Origin: Sphingobacteriales bacterium | Lineage (GTDB): Bacteria > Bacteroidota > Bacteroidia > Chitinophagales > Chitinophagaceae | Length of the DNA: 56,886 nt | Direction: 5' to 3' | Assembly: GCA_016200915.1 (NCBI GenBank) | Contig: JACQDV010000009.1 | Location: forward strand, 1-56,886 | Shown here: positions 7,522 to 14,099 of the stretch, piece by piece | Layout: each line of letters opens with the position of its first letter | Numbering within the stretch: the stretch's first letter is position 1 | The notes under the pieces: generated by a model | What the model was told of the DNA's origin: nothing | Database searches by the model: none | What the model saw: only the letters and a program-made list of their open reading frames with translations | Made by a program: the position numbers and the translations under genes

Positions 7522-8724
7522 ATGCTTACCATTGGATTAATACGAGAGGAAAAAACCCCGGCGGATAACAGGGTTGCCCTCACTCCTGAACAATGCCGTT
7601 GGATACACCGTAACCTGGCCGGCGTAAAAATTATTGCCCAGCACTCTCCTGCCCGTTGCTTTAGTGATAAAGAATATAAAGCAATGGGAATAGAACTGAA
7701 AGAAGATATGAGTGAATGTGATGTATTGTTTGGTATTAAAGAAGTTCCCAAAGAATTATTAATTGCCAACAAAACTTATCTCTTCTTCTCTCATACTAAA
7801 AAAGCACAGGAACAAAACCGGGCTTTGTTCAAAAAAATTATTGAACAAAAAATTACGCTGATAGATTATGAATGCTTAACACATGATGACGGACAGCGCA
7901 TCATTGGTTTTGGTTTTTTTGCCGGCATTGTAGGTGCTCATAATGGTATGATGGCTTATGGAAACCGTACAGGTTTATTTAAACTGGGCAGGGTAAAAAA
8001 TTGTAAAGATTACCGTAACCTCATTCATACTTATTTCGGGTTAAAACTTCCGTCTAATTTAAAAGTGGCAGTAACAGGAAGCGGCAGAGTTGCACATGGA
8101 TTATTAGAGATCATGAACCTGATGGGCATACATGAAGTGGAGCCTTTTGATTATTTGCATAAACAGTTTGAGTATCCTGTTTATGTTCATTTAAAAGGCA
8201 GAGACTTATACATCCGTAAAGATGATGGTACTTATAACCGGGAAAACTTTCATGATCATCCTGAAGAATATAAATGTGTATTTAGTCCTTTTGCCAAACA
8301 AACCGATATTTTAATGAATGGTATTTACTGGGATAAAGATGTGCCTTCGTTATTTACCGTTGATGAATTTCAATCACCTGAATTTAAAATTCTTTCCATT
8401 GCAGATATCACTAATGATACACAAGGTTCCATTCCTGTTAATATTGGTGACTCAACTATTGATGACCCCATTTATGCGGTTGATAAAACTACTTTGCAAA
8501 GAGTACCGGCAGGCAGTAACAACTCTGTTGACCTGATGGCTGTTGGTAATTTACCAAACGAATTACCAAGAGATGCGAGCCGTTATTTTGGTGAACAGTT
8601 AATGAAGTTTGTACTGGAAGATTTGGTAAAAGGTGGTTCGCCCATTATTGAAAGAGCAACTATGGTTAAGCATGGAGAGCTCACAGAAACTTATGCCTAT
8701 TTGAAAGAATACGCAGCCGGTTGA
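7522..8724 (+). CDS. alanine dehydrogenase / saccharopine dehydrogenase family protein
   Basis: A 400-residue NAD(P)-dependent dehydrogenase of the AlaDH/PNT/LYS1 superfamily. N-terminal substrate-domain features are IGLIREEKTPADNRVALTP and SHTKKAQEQN; the dinucleotide-binding loop is VAVTGSGRVAHG in mid-protein, a degenerate GxGxxG. The SHTKKAQ and GFGFFAGIVGAHNG pattern is nearer the lysine-forming saccharopine dehydrogenase type than bacterial alanine dehydrogenase, but substrate cannot be decided from sequence. It is a single gene, with its promoter region abutting the repeat element. Confidence 0.82.
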   Translation: MLTIGLIREEKTPADNRVALTPEQCRWIHRNLAGVKIIAQHSPARCFSDKEYKAMGIELKEDMSECDVLFGIKEVPKELLIANKTYLFFSHTKKAQEQNRALFKKIIEQKITLIDYECLTHDDGQRIIGFGFFAGIVGAHNGMMAYGNRTGLFKLGRVKNCKDYRNLIHTYFGLKLPSNLKVAVTGSGRVAHGLLEIMNLMGIHEVEPFDYLHKQFEYPVYVHLKGRDLYIRKDDGTYNRENFHDHPEEYKCVFSPFAKQTDILMNGIYWDKDVPSLFTVDEFQSPEFKILSIADITNDTQGSIPVNIGDSTIDDPIYAVDKTTLQRVPAGSNNSVDLMAVGNLPNELPRDASRYFGEQLMKFVLEDLVKGGSPIIERATMVKHGELTETYAYLKEYAAG

Positions 8725-8739
8725 TATTTTCAGGTAATG

Positions 8740-9228
8740 CTATCTCCTTAAATCTTCCCCGGTGAAAGACAGGGGTAATAAAAAATCTGCATTAGGGATC
8801 ACAAACACTTTGCCGTGCATACCACCCAATATAATACGAATGGGGTGATTAGTTCTTGTTTCAAATTCTTTTAAAGATTGCCGGCAGATGCCGCAAGGCG
8901 ATATTGGCTGATCACTTTCACCATTTGCATTATCATAGCTGATAGCCATAGTTTCAATTCCTATTTTAGGAAATAAGGAAGAGGCAGTGGAAAGCAATAC
9001 TCTTTCTGCACATAACCCAACCGGATAAGAAGCATTTTCCTGGTTGGTTCCTTTTACTACTTCACCATTCAATAATTTAGCGGCTGCGCCAACTTTAAAC
9101 TTTGAGTAAGGAGCATAAGCATTTTGGGTAACTTCTCTGGCTTCATCTAATAACCACGCATCCTCTTCTGTGAGCTCGTCAATTGAATCATACACTTCAT
9201 ATTCGAAGTGAAATTCTTGTCTGTTCAT
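8740..9228 (-). CDS. cdd: cytidine deaminase
   Basis: Zinc enzyme deaminating cytidine/deoxycytidine in pyrimidine salvage. The 162-residue protein carries the catalytic CAER (zinc-binding Cys plus proton-shuttling Glu) and the PCGIC pair of zinc cysteines; NAYAPYSKFKVGAA and TNQENASYPVGLCAER are typical of homotetrameric CDA. The start MNRQEFHF was chosen; an ATG seven codons upstream is possible. It converges with the dehydrogenase gene at 7522, leaving only 15 bases between the stops. Confidence 0.93.
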   Translation of the reverse strand: MNRQEFHFEYEVYDSIDELTEEDAWLLDEAREVTQNAYAPYSKFKVGAAAKLLNGEVVKGTNQENASYPVGLCAERVLLSTASSLFPKIGIETMAISYDNANGESDQPISPCGICRQSLKEFETRTNHPIRIILGGMHGKVFVIPNADFLLPLSFTGEDLRR

Positions 9229-9252
9229 ATCATTACTTTTAAAAGACAAAAA

Positions 9253-9276
9253 TCCCCCGACTGAAACGTCGGGGGA
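9253..9276 (-). terminator. Rho-independent terminator of lepB
   Basis: On the minus strand, TCCCCCGAC pairs with GTCGGGGGA around GTTTCA and is followed by TTTTTG. It lies between the lepB stop and the cdd start. Confidence 0.88.
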
Positions 9277-9308
9277 CCCTGTAGCTTTTTACGGCATACT
9301 AAATTAAG

Positions 9309-10832
9309 TTATTTTATTGATTGGAACAAACGATTCCATCTCGGGCCTTTATCCCAACTCATCCAGATCAAAGAAGCCGAACCCACAATATGCGTTTCAG
9401 GAACAAAGCCCCAGAAACGGCTATCCTGTGAACCATGACGGTTATCACCCATCATCCAGTAATAATCGTATTTGAAAGTATATTGATTGGTCTCTGCACC
9501 GTTGATAACATATTTGCCATTCTTTTCTTCCAGTGTATTGCCTTCGTAAGTACGGATGGCTCTCTCATAAACAGCATAATTGTCTTTACTTAATGTGATG
9601 GTCATTCCTTTTTTAGGGATAATGATTGGGCCGTAATTATCCAATGCCCATTTATGCAATGTATCATACGGGAACAGTAATCCATAAGGTGATCCTGTAT
9701 TGGGAAAAGCATGAACAATTGGTTTTAAAATAACACCCTTAACTTTATTTAAATAATCAAGTGATTTGTCTGTAAGATTTATTTCATATTGCTGCGTTTC
9801 CAGGTTAAAGGTCATATCATTTCGCTGGGCATCCTCATAACCAACATTACATCCTGCTTCTTTTAATATTTCATCAGCAACAGGTTTCCCATCTGCTGTT
9901 GATATAGCATAAGAGTATTGATGGTTAGGAGGAGCAATTTGTTTAATTCCATTTATCCAAACATCTCTATTAATGACTTCCAGTTTATCGCCGGGAATGC
10001 CAACACAACGTTTAATGTAATTGTCAGTTTTATCAGCGGGATGAGCCAGTATATTAAATTTTTCTAACAGGGCGTCCCTGTTTCCTCCAAAGCTTGTTCT
10101 TAAAACATCATAGTAAGGAGACTGTGTACCCAACTCAGGAATCACCGTATCACCTGCAGGAAAATTAAATACCACTACATCTCCTCTTTGAATATCAGCA
10201 TAACCCTTTAATCTTTTATATGGAAGTTTGATCCATTCCAAATATGACTTTCTTGAATTATTACTGAAAGGAAGAAAATTATGAACAAATGGAAATGATA
10301 ATGGTGTCATTGGCAGGCGGGCACCGTACTTTATTTTATTTACAAACAGAAAATCATTTACCAGCAATGTTTTCTCCATTGATCCCGAAGGAATGGTATA
10401 AGCTTCAAACACAAAAGTTCGGATGATGGTGGCAGCAACTACAGCAAATACGGCAGCATCAATCCATTCTCTTGCACCACTCTTTTTATAACGCTTCAAC
10501 GCTTCTACCCCACCCCATTTTTCATTGGGAGAAAAACCGAGATAAGGGAAATAGGCAAATGGCAGAAACACCGCTGCTGCATGATGCAACAATGAAAAAC
10601 GACTGAAATGTTCTACAAATTTTATCAGTATCCAGATGGTGATAAACTGTCCGGCAATGGGAATGAATTGCAGCCAGAACCAATGCTTTTTGATCTGCAT
10701 TTTATCCAGCATCCACCAGCTGTTAACGATGGGGATGAGTGCTTTCCATGGTTCAATACCTGCTTTTTTAAAACATCCATAGAGGCCGGCAAGCGTTAAT
10801 ACGGCAGCAACAATAAAAATGATAAAACCCAT
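9309..10832 (-). CDS. lepB: signal peptidase I
   Basis: Membrane serine protease that removes signal peptides from exported proteins. With the start at 10832 the protein has 507 residues; a 21-codon longer version lacks a sensible N-terminus. An N-terminal multi-helix membrane module (residues 1-100) precedes the peptidase. The catalytic serine is Ser151 in IPSGSMEKTLLVNDFL and the general-base lysine lies in NYIKRCVGIPGDK; a C-terminal MGDNRHGSQDSRFWG box is present. The extra membrane module and long insert are typical of Bacteroidota LepB, which is longer than the E. coli enzyme. Confidence 0.94.
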   Translation of the reverse strand: MGFIIFIVAAVLTLAGLYGCFKKAGIEPWKALIPIVNSWWMLDKMQIKKHWFWLQFIPIAGQFITIWILIKFVEHFSRFSLLHHAAAVFLPFAYFPYLGFSPNEKWGGVEALKRYKKSGAREWIDAAVFAVVAATIIRTFVFEAYTIPSGSMEKTLLVNDFLFVNKIKYGARLPMTPLSFPFVHNFLPFSNNSRKSYLEWIKLPYKRLKGYADIQRGDVVVFNFPAGDTVIPELGTQSPYYDVLRTSFGGNRDALLEKFNILAHPADKTDNYIKRCVGIPGDKLEVINRDVWINGIKQIAPPNHQYSYAISTADGKPVADEILKEAGCNVGYEDAQRNDMTFNLETQQYEINLTDKSLDYLNKVKGVILKPIVHAFPNTGSPYGLLFPYDTLHKWALDNYGPIIIPKKGMTITLSKDNYAVYERAIRTYEGNTLEEKNGKYVINGAETNQYTFKYDYYWMMGDNRHGSQDSRFWGFVPETHIVGSASLIWMSWDKGPRWNRLFQSIK

Positions 10833-10974
10833 GTGTGTTATTGTTTTAAAGTGGGCAAAAATAAGGTTTTTACTGTTGGTAGCCGGTGAGGGCATTTTAT
10901 TACAGGTGGATTAACAAAAATTTGTTAAAGAGCTATGAGTAGAGCTTTGGTTCGCTATAGTTTCTTCTTTGTGG

Positions 10975-11073
10975 CCCTTGTGTAAAATCTTTGTGCTCCT
11001 TGTGGTTTGTTTTTCAGGCTCTGCGAAGAATAACCACAAAGTTCACCAGGGAATGCCACAAAGGACACAAGGG
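10975..11073. repeat. imperfect ~100-bp palindromic repeat element
   Basis: The left arm runs CCCTTGTG...CTTTGTG...CCTTGTGGTT (10975-11007). The right arm is its inverted counterpart, AACCACAAAG...CCACAAAGGACACAAGGG (11032-11073). It sits where the reading frame of the hydrolase remnant (11087-11185) loses its family pattern. Confidence 0.75.
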
Positions 11074-11086
11074 AATAAATGAGGAT

Positions 11087-11185
11087 CAGGTATTCTATAA
11101 AATGCAAGTCGCAACCACTTAATTGTAGTTGCGAATACACTCTTTCATCTGCGCCGAGTCCGCTGATGCAGTAAACCGGGAGCAT
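11087..11185 (-). pseudogene. truncated alpha/beta-hydrolase gene (N-terminal remnant)
   Basis: The first 33 codons read like the start of a Bacteroidota alpha/beta-hydrolase, with CISGLGADERVYSQL as the oxyanion-region strand and turn. The frame then runs into the palindromic repeat and stops at 10955 without the nucleophile elbow or the rest of the fold. Its ATG overlaps the TAA of the upstream beta-barrel gene (TAATG), so the two were once probably translated together. A start MLPVYC is clear; the remaining ~200 codons are missing. Confidence 0.72.
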
Positions 11186-11733
11186 TATTTTTTACCCTTT
11201 ACCTCGCCGTTAAGTAAATGGATTTGAAATCCTACCCTAAAGAGGAAACCGCCGGCTGAATTTTCATTTTCTACTTTAGTGTTATTATATCCCATCATTG
11301 CTTCCAGTGCTACATTCTGATTTATAAAATAAGCACCACCAGCACCCAAAAAGAAATTTCTTGCTGTATTAGTTGTTTTTTCACCGGCAAATTTATTTGT
11401 CTCACTAAGGAAACTGAATGAAGTATGTATAAAAGGTTTGAACTGTGGTTCTTTTAATTCAAAATAATAACGGAGAAAAGGACCAAGTCCTATGGCACTT
11501 GATTTGGCATCTCCCAGTTTTCCAAAAGACAAAGTCAGTTCGGAGCCACCTGCAAAATTCTTTGCAAAGAAATAACCGGCTGATGGAGCCAATACAAATG
11601 AACTGTTGCCAGAGGTGGTATTGAATGCCATTTGGCCGCCTACCATCCAGTCGCCTTTCTCGGTTTGTGCATTGGCTTTAAAAGAAATAACGGATAATAA
11701 CAATAAGGCCGGAGCAATTAGTAACTTTTTCAT
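11185..11733 (-). CDS. outer-membrane beta-barrel protein
   Basis: A 182-residue protein with signal peptide (MKKLLIAPALLLLSVISFKANAQ) followed by alternating hydrophobic/polar strands and many glycines and aromatics (AGYFFAKNFAGGSELTLSFG; LGPFLRYYFEL), the pattern of a small eight-strand porin-like barrel (OmpA/OprF-like OMP_b-brl family). The role cannot be told; such proteins often keep membrane integrity. The downstream hydrolase remnant overlaps its stop codon. Confidence 0.75.
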   Translation of the reverse strand: MKKLLIAPALLLLSVISFKANAQTEKGDWMVGGQMAFNTTSGNSSFVLAPSAGYFFAKNFAGGSELTLSFGKLGDAKSSAIGLGPFLRYYFELKEPQFKPFIHTSFSFLSETNKFAGEKTTNTARNFFLGAGGAYFINQNVALEAMMGYNNTKVENENSAGGFLFRVGFQIHLLNGEVKGKK

Positions 11734-11943
11734 AACTGTAATTTTAGAAGGACAAAAATAAAGGCTATACAGGTAGAAAACAAGGGGAAATGAGGAGTGG
11801 TGTGGTGATTATAATGGCAGAACAGATTTTTGAATGAAATAATTTAGTATTTTCAATTAACCGTTAAACTAAATGCTTATGATGTTAAAGCTTATTCATA
11901 ATCCTGAAACCTCCCTGTTAGTTAGCAAAGCAGATATTTTATT
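11734..11943. other. spacer upstream of the tracrRNA
   Basis: No gene seen. It contains the presumed promoter of the beta-barrel gene (minus strand) and AT-rich DNA up to the tracrRNA terminator. No CRISPR-type direct repeats were found here. Confidence 0.5.
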
Positions 11944-11971
11944 AAAAAAAGAAAGCGACTTGCGCCGCTTT
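11944..11971 (-). terminator. terminator hairpin of the tracrRNA
   Basis: An eight-base-pair stem with one G-U wobble and a GCAA tetraloop (plus-strand coordinates 11952-11959 and 11964-11971), followed on the minus strand by C and seven T. Confidence 0.85.
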
Positions 11972-12031
11972 AAATGTTTTCACAACGGAATAATCCTTAT
12001 TGTGATTTGCTTTCGATTACAATATTAAAAT
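11944..12031 (-). ncRNA. tracrRNA of a type II CRISPR-Cas system
   Basis: Read on the minus strand there are three parts. The anti-repeat region (12031 down to about 11999) includes GAAAGCAAATCACAA, the complement of TTGTGATTTGCTTTC, the start of many Bacteroidota type II CRISPR repeats. Next comes a nexus-like segment AAGGATTATTCCGTTGTG, which matches the AAGG...TCCGTT pattern of the SpCas9 tracrRNA nexus. Last is a terminator hairpin AAAGCGGC-GCAA-GTCGCTTT followed by CTTTTTTT. It is divergent from the truncated cas9 only 23 bases away. The 5' end is inferred; RNA sequencing is needed to set it. Confidence 0.85.
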
Positions 12032-12054
12032 AAAAAAAATAAACCTAACGCTAT

Positions 12055-13527
12055 ATGGGTAAAAATATTTTAGGGCTTGATTTAGGTACCAATAGTATTG
12101 GATGGGCTTTGATAGAGCAAAATTTTGAAGAAAAACAGGGACAAATCCTTGGAATGGGGAGCCGGGTTACCCCAATGTCTCAGGATATTTTAGGAGAGTT
12201 CGGGAAAGGAAATTCTGTGTCACAAACGGCTGAAAGAACAAGCTACAGAAGCACCCGTAGATTAAGAGAACGATATTTATTAAGGCGGGAAAGACTGCAC
12301 AGAGTATTAAATGTTCTTGGCTTTTTACCAACCCATTATGCTGCTGAAATAGATTTTGAAAAACGTTTAGGTAAATTTTTAAATGAAACTGAACCTAAAG
12401 TTGCCTGGAAAAAAAACGATAAACAAAAGTTTGAATTTCTCTTTCAGGAATTGTTCGAAGAAATGATAAGCGATTTCAAACAACACCAACCCGAACTGCT
12501 AAACAGAAAAAACAGGAACGGAGAAGATGTAAAAATTCCTTACGACTGGGCAATTTATTTTTTAAGAAAAAAAGCGCTTGAAAAAGTAATAACAAAAAAG
12601 CAATTGGCATGGCTAATTTTGAATTTTAATCAAAAACGTGGCTATTACCAGTTACGTGGCGAAGATGATGAAGAAAATACTACTCAAAAAGAATTTGTAC
12701 TCGCTTTAACTATCAATAAAATTGAAAAAGGCGAAGTTGATAGAAAGAATGATAAAAGAACGTGGTATAAAATGACCTTATCGAATGGATGGGAATATTC
12801 TGCCACTTTCACTGCCGAGCCACAGTGGTTAAATGCTGAAAAAGATTTTTTAGTAACCGAAGAACTTGATCAAGATGGTAATATCAAAATTGTAAAAGAT
12901 AAAAAATCTGATCCAACAGGAAAAGAGAAGCGTAAGATTACTCCTTTACCATCCTTTGAAGAAATTGATTTGATGAGTAAGAAAGATCAGGACAAAATTT
13001 ACAAAAAAATTAAAGCCCGAACAGAAATAACAATTGCTAACAGTGGAAAAACTGTTGGCTCATACATTTACGAAACCCTTTTAAAAACCCCGAATCAGAA
13101 GATAAGAGGAAAATTAGTACGCACCATTGAACGTAGATTTTACAAACAAGAATTAAAAGCCATTTTGCAAAAACAAATTGAGCTACAGCCAGAATTATTT
13201 ACAGATAATTTATACAACGATTGCATTCGTGAATTATATCGTAACAACGAAGCACATCAGCTTACACTAAGTAAACGAGATTTTGTGCATTTGATTGTAG
13301 AAGATATTTTGTTTTATCAACGTCCGCTACGCAGCCAAAAATCTTCCATTAGTAATTGTTCGCTGGAGTTTAGAAAGTATAAGACGAAGGATGAGAATGG
13401 TATTGACATTGAAAGAACAGAATATCTAAAAGCCATTCCGAAATCAAATCCGTATTACCAGGAATTTCGCATCTGGCAATGGATGTACAACTTGTCCATT
13501 TATAAAAAAGATGATGATGTAAATTAA
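12055..13527 (+). CDS. truncated Cas9 (RuvC-I, bridge helix and REC region only)
   Basis: A 490-residue open frame matching the N-terminal third of a large Bacteroidota Cas9 (normally about 1,400 residues). RuvC-I is LGLDLGTNSIGWAL with catalytic Asp9; the arginine-rich bridge helix is about residues 61-84 (RSTRRLRERYLLRRERL); the rest is REC-lobe sequence (LAWLILNFNQKRGYYQLRGE; RPLRSQKSSISNC; IPKSNPYYQEFRIWQW). It ends at YKKDDDVN with TAA. RuvC-II, HNH, RuvC-III, WED and PAM-interacting parts are absent, so it cannot cut as a normal Cas9. No frameshift or internal stop is seen. No cas1, cas2 or array is nearby. Relic or domesticated RNA-binding fragment. Confidence 0.9.
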   Translation: MGKNILGLDLGTNSIGWALIEQNFEEKQGQILGMGSRVTPMSQDILGEFGKGNSVSQTAERTSYRSTRRLRERYLLRRERLHRVLNVLGFLPTHYAAEIDFEKRLGKFLNETEPKVAWKKNDKQKFEFLFQELFEEMISDFKQHQPELLNRKNRNGEDVKIPYDWAIYFLRKKALEKVITKKQLAWLILNFNQKRGYYQLRGEDDEENTTQKEFVLALTINKIEKGEVDRKNDKRTWYKMTLSNGWEYSATFTAEPQWLNAEKDFLVTEELDQDGNIKIVKDKKSDPTGKEKRKITPLPSFEEIDLMSKKDQDKIYKKIKARTEITIANSGKTVGSYIYETLLKTPNQKIRGKLVRTIERRFYKQELKAILQKQIELQPELFTDNLYNDCIRELYRNNEAHQLTLSKRDFVHLIVEDILFYQRPLRSQKSSISNCSLEFRKYKTKDENGIDIERTEYLKAIPKSNPYYQEFRIWQWMYNLSIYKKDDDVN

Positions 13528-13615
13528 AATTTCAATCTTAGCCCTTCAATTAAACAGTGGTATTTCTTTTACTACGGACAGTAATAATTTTTCCGTTAAA
13601 ATTTTACAAACGGTC

Positions 13616-13645
13616 ATTGCAGTTACGAACCAAGTCGTATATTTG
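13616..13645 (+). promoter_or_regulatory. promoter of the blaI-blaR1 pair (Bacteroidota type)
   Basis: A perfect -7 box TATATTTG (TAnnTTTG) is at 13638-13645 and a near -33 box ATTG at 13616-13619, 18 bases apart. The two BlaI-type operators bracket the -7 box, fitting repression by the first gene product. Confidence 0.65.
13624..13639. promoter_or_regulatory. BlaI-type operator 1
   Basis: The dyad TACGAACCAAGTCGTA has five-base arms TACGA/TCGTA with a six-base spacer. It overlaps the promoter spacer and the start of the -7 box. Confidence 0.7.
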
Positions 13646-13646
13646 A

Positions 13647-13662
13647 TACGAAACGAATCGTA
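13647..13662. promoter_or_regulatory. BlaI-type operator 2
   Basis: The dyad TACGAAACGAATCGTA has the same arms and spacer as operator 1, centred 23 bases further, directly after the -7 box. Confidence 0.7.
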
Positions 13663-13674
13663 GCCTCACCCCGG

Positions 13675-13694
13675 CCCTCTCCATTTGGAGAGGG
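13675..13694. repeat. short hairpin in the blaI leader
   Basis: CCCTCTCC pairs with GGAGAGGG around ATTT, within the phrase CCTCACCCCGGCCCTCTCC that is common as a dispersed repeat in many bacterial genomes. It lies in the 5' leader between operator 2 and the blaI start, with no T-run, so it is not a terminator. Confidence 0.6.
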
Positions 13695-13717
13695 AGAAGA
13701 ACTAAAAGATAATCATT

Positions 13718-14098
13718 ATGTCAGCAAAACAAGTAAAGCCTACAGAAAGTGAACTGGAAATATTACAGGTGCTTTGGAATAAAGAAAAAGCTACTGTAAG
13801 GGATGTGCATGAAGAATTAGCCCAGCAAAAAGATGTTGGCTACACCACTACACTCAAATTAATGCAGATCATGTTTGAGAAAGGTCTTGTAAAAAGGGAT
13901 GAGAGCAATAAAACCCATATATACGAGCCATTGGTTAGCCGTGAAAAAACACAAAAGCAATTAGTGGGTAAAATGGTGGATACACTTTTCCAGGGATCTC
14001 CTACTCAACTGGTGATGCAGGCGCTGGGCAACCATAAAACCAGCCGCCGTGAATTAGAAGAAATTCAAAAATTATTGGACAATCTCAAAAACCAGTAG
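13718..14098 (+). CDS. BlaI/MecI/CopY family transcriptional repressor
   Basis: A 126-residue winged-helix repressor: KPTESELEILQVLWNKEKATVRDVHEEL and DVGYTTTLKLMQIMFEKGLVKRDE form the DNA-binding domain; the C-terminal helices dimerise. In this family the partner membrane protease (here at 14100) leads to cleavage of the repressor upon a signal. Two matching dyads lie upstream of the gene, so it probably represses its own operon. The stop is separated from the next ATG by one base. Confidence 0.93.
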   Translation: MSAKQVKPTESELEILQVLWNKEKATVRDVHEELAQQKDVGYTTTLKLMQIMFEKGLVKRDESNKTHIYEPLVSREKTQKQLVGKMVDTLFQGSPTQLVMQALGNHKTSRRELEEIQKLLDNLKNQ

Positions 14099-14099
14099 C

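Noticed and set aside
11873-12028. 50-codon plus-strand open frame (MLMMLKLIHNPETS...) across the tracrRNA
   Set aside because: It runs antisense through the tracrRNA terminator, nexus and anti-repeat; the RNA structure explains the sequence and the peptide has no protein-like features.
13675-13694. Hairpin in the blaI leader as a terminator or attenuator
   Set aside because: No T-run follows and the same phrase is a common dispersed repeat, so it is listed only as a repeat.
11734-13717. A CRISPR array next to cas9
   Set aside because: No second copy of the TTGTGATTTGCTTTC motif or any regularly spaced direct repeat is seen; the single plus-strand match is better read as the tracrRNA anti-repeat because a nexus and terminator follow on the minus strand.
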